From JAAURS01 sp044923475 (lineage in GTDB: Bacteria > Cyanobacteriota > Cyanobacteriia > Thermosynechococcales > Thermosynechococcaceae): DNA of 64,000 bases. Location of the stretch: positions 3,658,001-3,722,000 of the forward strand of contig NZ_CP137338.1 of NCBI RefSeq assembly GCF_044923475.1, in the 5' to 3' direction. Below are positions 60,828-64,000 of this stretch, piece after piece; positions within the stretch are counted from its first letter, which is position 1; the number at the start of each line of letters is the position of its first letter. The notes beneath the pieces are model-generated. The model saw only the letters and a program-made list of their open reading frames with translations. It ran no database searches and was not told the DNA's origin. Position numbers and translations under genes: made by a program.

Positions 60828-61835
60828 ATGTCTAACCGTCGCATCCTTGCCTTAGGACTCTCAGCTGTGGGCCTATTGACCTTGGCTGCCTGTAGCAGTC
60901 AGGATCCCACTGCCCCCGCGCCCCCTACCGCATCCTCTCCCATGAGTTCGGGAACGAACCACAGCGCCATGGGTGGCAAAGCGATTAATATCAACAACGC
61001 AATTTTGTCGGAGTTGGATAAGCTCGAGGATAAGTTGGGCGTTCCGGCCTTATCCGATAAGATCCAGGCCAGCCGTCCCTACGGCAACGTGGAGGAATTG
61101 GTTGCGAAAAAAGTCGTCACCCAAGCGCAGTTCGACCGCATCAAAGACATGGTGACCGTCGAAGACGTTCGGCTTACGGGTGAGGCTAAAGACATCGATT
61201 ACATGACCAAGTTGGGCCTCATGAAGGGGCATCTTTTGGTTGCCAAGGAATTACTCGATCTCAAGAAGCCCGATCGGGCTGAGCCGCACATCGGACACCC
61301 CGTCGAAGAAATTTATGCGGATGTCGAAGATCAGCTCAACGAGCGCAAAGTCAAAGAATTTAAAACTTCTCTGATTGCCCTCCAGGATTTGGTCAAAGCA
61401 GGTGCCAAAGATCCCGCTAAAGTGGACGCGGAGTTCAAGGCCTCCGTGCAGTCCGTTGAAGGGGCGATCGCCAGAGTGCCCGACGCCCAGCGCAAAGATC
61501 CCAAGTTTGTTTTGCAGGTTATCAATGGCTTATTAGATACGGCAAACGCAGAATATGGTGCGGCCATTGCCGACGGCAAAATTTCTCAGGAAATCGAGTA
61601 TCAAGACTCTCGCGGGTTTGTCGCGTACGCCAACGAACTTTATAAAGGCATCGCAACGACACTGGCAAAAGATAGCCCAGCAGCGCATAAAGCCATTACC
61701 GCCTCAATGGCAACCTTAAGCAAAGCTTGGCCTTCCCCGTTGCCTCCCGCAGCTCCAGCCATGACAGCGGATGAAGTTTCTAAGCTCGTTAAGACCATCG
61801 AGGTAAACGCTCAAAGATCGAGTCAGCCATCTTAA
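60828..61835 (+). CDS. Lipoprotein with helix-hairpin-helix and HxxE-containing domain
   Basis: Counting from ATG 60828, the signal ends in a lipobox LAAC (Cys22). Residues 52-115 form a helix-hairpin-helix segment (ININNAILSELDKL ... IKDMVTVEDV) as in ComEA or PsbU. The rest is helical, with GHLLVAKELLD and HIGHPVEEIYADVEDQL (HPVE at 157-160), resembling the HxxE site of imelysin/EfeO-type proteins. The protein is probably outer- or inner-membrane anchored and faces the periplasm. Metal binding is inferred. It follows the multicopper oxidase. Confidence 0.72.
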   Translation: MSNRRILALGLSAVGLLTLAACSSQDPTAPAPPTASSPMSSGTNHSAMGGKAININNAILSELDKLEDKLGVPALSDKIQASRPYGNVEELVAKKVVTQAQFDRIKDMVTVEDVRLTGEAKDIDYMTKLGLMKGHLLVAKELLDLKKPDRAEPHIGHPVEEIYADVEDQLNERKVKEFKTSLIALQDLVKAGAKDPAKVDAEFKASVQSVEGAIARVPDAQRKDPKFVLQVINGLLDTANAEYGAAIADGKISQEIEYQDSRGFVAYANELYKGIATTLAKDSPAAHKAITASMATLSKAWPSPLPPAAPAMTADEVSKLVKTIEVNAQRSSQPS

Positions 61836-62106
61836 AAAGACGATGGATGAGTCTCGCCCGACGATCGGTTCCCTGGCATCATGTCGAGCGCACTTTTTGG
61901 CTATACTCAGCGGCTATACCTGTTAGGCAGACAGCTACGACATGTTTTCGATCGCAGTTGGGGGTATCTATTTCCAAAGTTTGACGGGGCGGATGGTTTT
62001 TCCTGTTTTCAAAAATCGAGCGTTTGCTTCAAAGAAATCGCCATCCCAGCTACATTAAGGAAGCAGTCTGAAAGACTCGACCTCAAGCATCCCTAAAACT
62101 GAAACG

Positions 62107-62553
62107 ATGAAAGATCTAGATCGAGATAAAACCATCTATTTGCTCAATGCCATTATGGAGGCAGAGCTTGCTGGGGTGGTGCGCTACACCCACTACTCAT
62201 TAATGGTGACAGGCCCAAACCGCATTCCGATCGTGCAGTTTTTAAAAGGGCAGGCCAGCGAGTCCTTAATGCACGCCCAGCAAGCAGGCGAAATTATTAC
62301 AGGGTTAGACGGACATCCGTCGCTGCGCGTGGCGCCCCTTGAAGAAACCTTCAAACACTCGATTTACGACATTTTGCTCGAAAGCCTCAACCACGAAAAA
62401 GCAGCTCTCGATTTGTACAAGCAGCTTTTAGATACCGTGGCGGATGCCAGCGTCTATCTAGAAGAATACGTGCGGGGCATGATCGGTCAAGAGGAACTGC
62501 ACGGGATGGAGCTGAGAAAAATGCTGCGCGATTTCAGTCCAAACGAAGGCTAG
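62107..62553 (+). CDS. Ferritin-like protein (bacterioferritin family)
   Basis: A 148-residue four-helix protein with plausible diiron ligands in IMEAELAGVV (Glu18/20), ASESLMHAQQAGE (Glu52, His56), SLNHEKAALDLY (Glu97) and GQEELHGMEL (Glu129, His132). The spacing matches bacterioferritins. It would store or detoxify iron in the cytosol. A methionine for haem binding is not evident. It follows the oxidase and lipoprotein genes on the same strand, separated by 271 bases. Confidence 0.88.
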   Translation: MKDLDRDKTIYLLNAIMEAELAGVVRYTHYSLMVTGPNRIPIVQFLKGQASESLMHAQQAGEIITGLDGHPSLRVAPLEETFKHSIYDILLESLNHEKAALDLYKQLLDTVADASVYLEEYVRGMIGQEELHGMELRKMLRDFSPNEG

Positions 62554-62566
62554 AAGAACGCTATTT

Positions 62567-62806
62567 TCATAAAAGATCGGCAAAGTCGTCTTTTTCCTTC
62601 ACATCCTCAATCTCGATAAAGGCGCAGGGATAGGGAATGAATAGGGTTCGCTTCTCGTTCCAGATGCCACCTTTTTCGGCAACCACTTGCATGATGCCTT
62701 CGACATCGCCGCTCCCGACGTGGATGGTGATGGAGGCGGAGGCAGCTTCCTGCTCTCCTTTCTTAAAGGTGGGGCTGTAGAAGGTGACTTTTCGGCCTTT
62801 TGCCAT
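62567..62806 (-). CDS. Small conserved hypothetical protein, about 79 aa
   Basis: From ATG 62806 it reads MAKGRKVTFYSPTFKKGEQE, then SITIHVGSGDVEGIMQVVAE and an acidic end EIEDVKEKDDFADLL. No family name is certain. It looks like a small alpha-beta fold. It is convergent with the ferritin-like gene. The upstream GNAT gene ends 71 bases before the chosen start. Confidence 0.55.
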   Translation of the reverse strand: MAKGRKVTFYSPTFKKGEQEAASASITIHVGSGDVEGIMQVVAEKGGIWNEKRTLFIPYPCAFIEIEDVKEKDDFADLL

Positions 62807-62876
62807 GCGAAGGAGACTCCTTGGGGTTGAGACGAGCGGTGTGTTAGAGCAGTGGCGATCGCAGCGATCGCCACCG

Positions 62877-63398
62877 CTAAGTCTCAATCTTAAAGCCTAG
62901 AATGACGAGATCTCGATCGATGTTATCCAGTAAACCTACACCGGGCAAGAACCCCCATTGCTGAAAGCCAAATTTTTGAAATAGGGCTAAGCTCGGCTCG
63001 TTATGTCCGAAAACGAACGCCAGCAGTCGGTCTAAGTTTAAGCAGGGCGCGCAACGGATCGCTTCCGACAGCAAGTAAGTGCCCAGCCCCGTTCGACGAG
63101 CAGACGCATCGACGTACACGCTCAGCTCCGCAGTGCGGTTGTAGCCTGGGCGACCGTAAAAATCAGAAAAACTCAACCACGCCAAAATCTCATCGTTTGC
63201 TTCGACAACCCACAGCGGTCGGGTATCGGGTCGGTGTGCGTGGAACCATTGGATTCGGCTTTCAACCGTCACGGGTTCGAGGTCTGCCGTGACCTGCCGA
63301 GAGGGAACCGTAGCGTTGTAAATTTCAACGATGCGGGGCAGATCGGCAAGGGTGGCTGTACGGTGCGATCGCTCCAAAGAAATGCCAGTTCCGAACAT
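62877..63398 (-). CDS. GNAT family N-acetyltransferase
   Basis: A 173-residue GCN5-like acetyltransferase. ATLADLPRIVEIYNATV opens it, followed by AELSVYVDASARRTGLGTYLLSEAI (the acetyl-CoA-binding RxxGxG/A motif) and LAFVFGHNEPSLALFQKFGFQQWG. It most resembles the phosphinothricin/methionine-sulfone acetyltransferase group (Pat/YncA), but the substrate is unproven. Confidence 0.9.
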   Translation of the reverse strand: MFGTGISLERSHRTATLADLPRIVEIYNATVPSRQVTADLEPVTVESRIQWFHAHRPDTRPLWVVEANDEILAWLSFSDFYGRPGYNRTAELSVYVDASARRTGLGTYLLSEAIRCAPCLNLDRLLAFVFGHNEPSLALFQKFGFQQWGFLPGVGLLDNIDRDLVILGFKIET

Positions 63399-63693
63399 AC
63401 GTACCTAGCTTTAGGGTTGGTTCTTCATTCACTGTTTTAGTATAAAGAACGACTTTTGCTCTCGGTCTAAAGGACATAACTGGCGATCGCCTCAATAAAG
63501 AAGTCATCGATCGCTTTTTAAGATTTTTTTAATGGAAATATAGGAGTTTTTCTGCGGTGCAGGGCAAACTAAGGACAGACAAAACCCGAGCGGGTTTGTA
63601 GAATGAAACTCTCATACACTCATTCATGGGTTGCTCTTGAGCGATAAACATAACCTTATTCAACAACTTTTTACTTAGTAAGGTATTGGCAAA

Positions 63694-63948
63694 ATGTCAG
63701 ACAAACGGAATTTCCTCTTTCCCCACAGCCAGTACCGGGGTCCTGTCAACCCGGAAAACCTAGTTTTCAACGCAAATCTTCAGGAATTTGCCCAGCGCGT
63801 GAGCTATATTACGTGTCTAGAATCCAACGGCAAAATTACCCCTGAAGACTCGTACCGCCAAATCAAAACGCTTTGGAAACAATTAAAACAATCTAAGAAA
63901 TCCCTTTGCATTGGCAAAAATCTGTTCGGGCAAGAAGGGTCGGCTTAG
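63694..63948 (+). CDS. DUF7219-like conserved cyanobacterial protein
   Basis: An 84-residue protein with NPENLVFNANLQEFAQRVSY, then LESNGKITPEDSYRQIKTLWKQLKQSKK. This pattern recurs in small cyanobacterial proteins of unknown function (DUF7219). It is soluble, with two predicted helices. The assigned name is from memory of the pattern. ATG 63694 follows an AT-rich leader of nearly 300 bases without other genes. Confidence 0.68.
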   Translation: MSDKRNFLFPHSQYRGPVNPENLVFNANLQEFAQRVSYITCLESNGKITPEDSYRQIKTLWKQLKQSKKSLCIGKNLFGQEGSA

Positions 63949-64000
63949 CAACCCAGACAAGGCTTGGAGCGCGCTGGTTTTGGCTCTAAACGCCAGAGGC

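Noticed and set aside
61881..62096. Plus-strand open frame of 71 codons between lipoprotein and ferritin-like genes
   Set aside because: No ribosome-binding site, no recognisable domain and unusual Phe/Cys/Ser-rich composition; probably leader DNA.

Overview
This window comes from a cyanobacterial chromosome. The palindrome GCGATCGC (HIP1) recurs across most of it. Several families are typical of cyanobacteria: a TIGR03279-type radical SAM protein, DUF3120, a three-domain ribosomal protein S1, a Mo-nitro_C protein, Uma2 nucleases, Rpn-like remnants and a long NusB. The species cannot be named from the sequence. No rRNA, tRNA or CRISPR array was recognised.

Layout. 0-19 kb is mostly housekeeping and regulation: the front of a leucine-rich-repeat protein kinase running off the left edge (TTG start), Lin0512 divergent from creatininase, RodZ-like and RsuA-type pseudouridine synthase genes, a FetB-like permease, a DegT aminotransferase, a large hybrid response regulator, DUF790, rpsA, pdxA, a phosphatase, a prohibitin and a PDZ-radical SAM protein. 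19.3-29.5 kb is an accessory zone. It holds a frameshifted UPF0175/DUF3368 pair, an IS1380-like element, an AT-rich AIPR gene, BrnTA, a VapBC pair with a palindromic operator, HigA and Rpn remnants, short palindromic repeats, and a PD-(D/E)XK gene between two copies of a degenerate repeat. uppP lies inside this zone.

29.5-36 kb returns to core genes (DUF3120, formyl-THF cyclo-ligase, ureF) and ends with an O-antigen ligase. 36-51.6 kb is a surface-polysaccharide region: a polyprenyl-phosphate sugar transferase, then a minus-strand series wzm-wzt-GT4-GT4-gmd-GT4-GT4-GT2, whose middle part is clearly AT-rich. Toxin-antitoxin pairs (AbrB/Doc, MazEF, DUF433/DUF5615, VapBC) and two Uma2 genes sit on both sides. 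One toxin gene is split by a 162-bp non-coding element with a 3-bp target duplication; removing it restores the frame exactly.

51.6-64 kb is again core: hemW, a LapA-like protein, ACT-malic enzyme, a methyltransferase, a CAX-type exchanger with a degenerate second motif, sodB and nusB. It is followed by a possible metal-handling cluster (two-domain multicopper oxidase, a lipoprotein with HhH and HxxE motifs, a ferritin-like protein), then GNAT and small conserved genes.

Working together: the ABC exporter, mannose-type sugar enzymes, initiating transferase, ligase and UppP would supply a lipid-linked, exported glycan. The oxidase, lipoprotein and ferritin-like protein could oxidise, bind and store iron; this second link is inference from gene order and motifs only.
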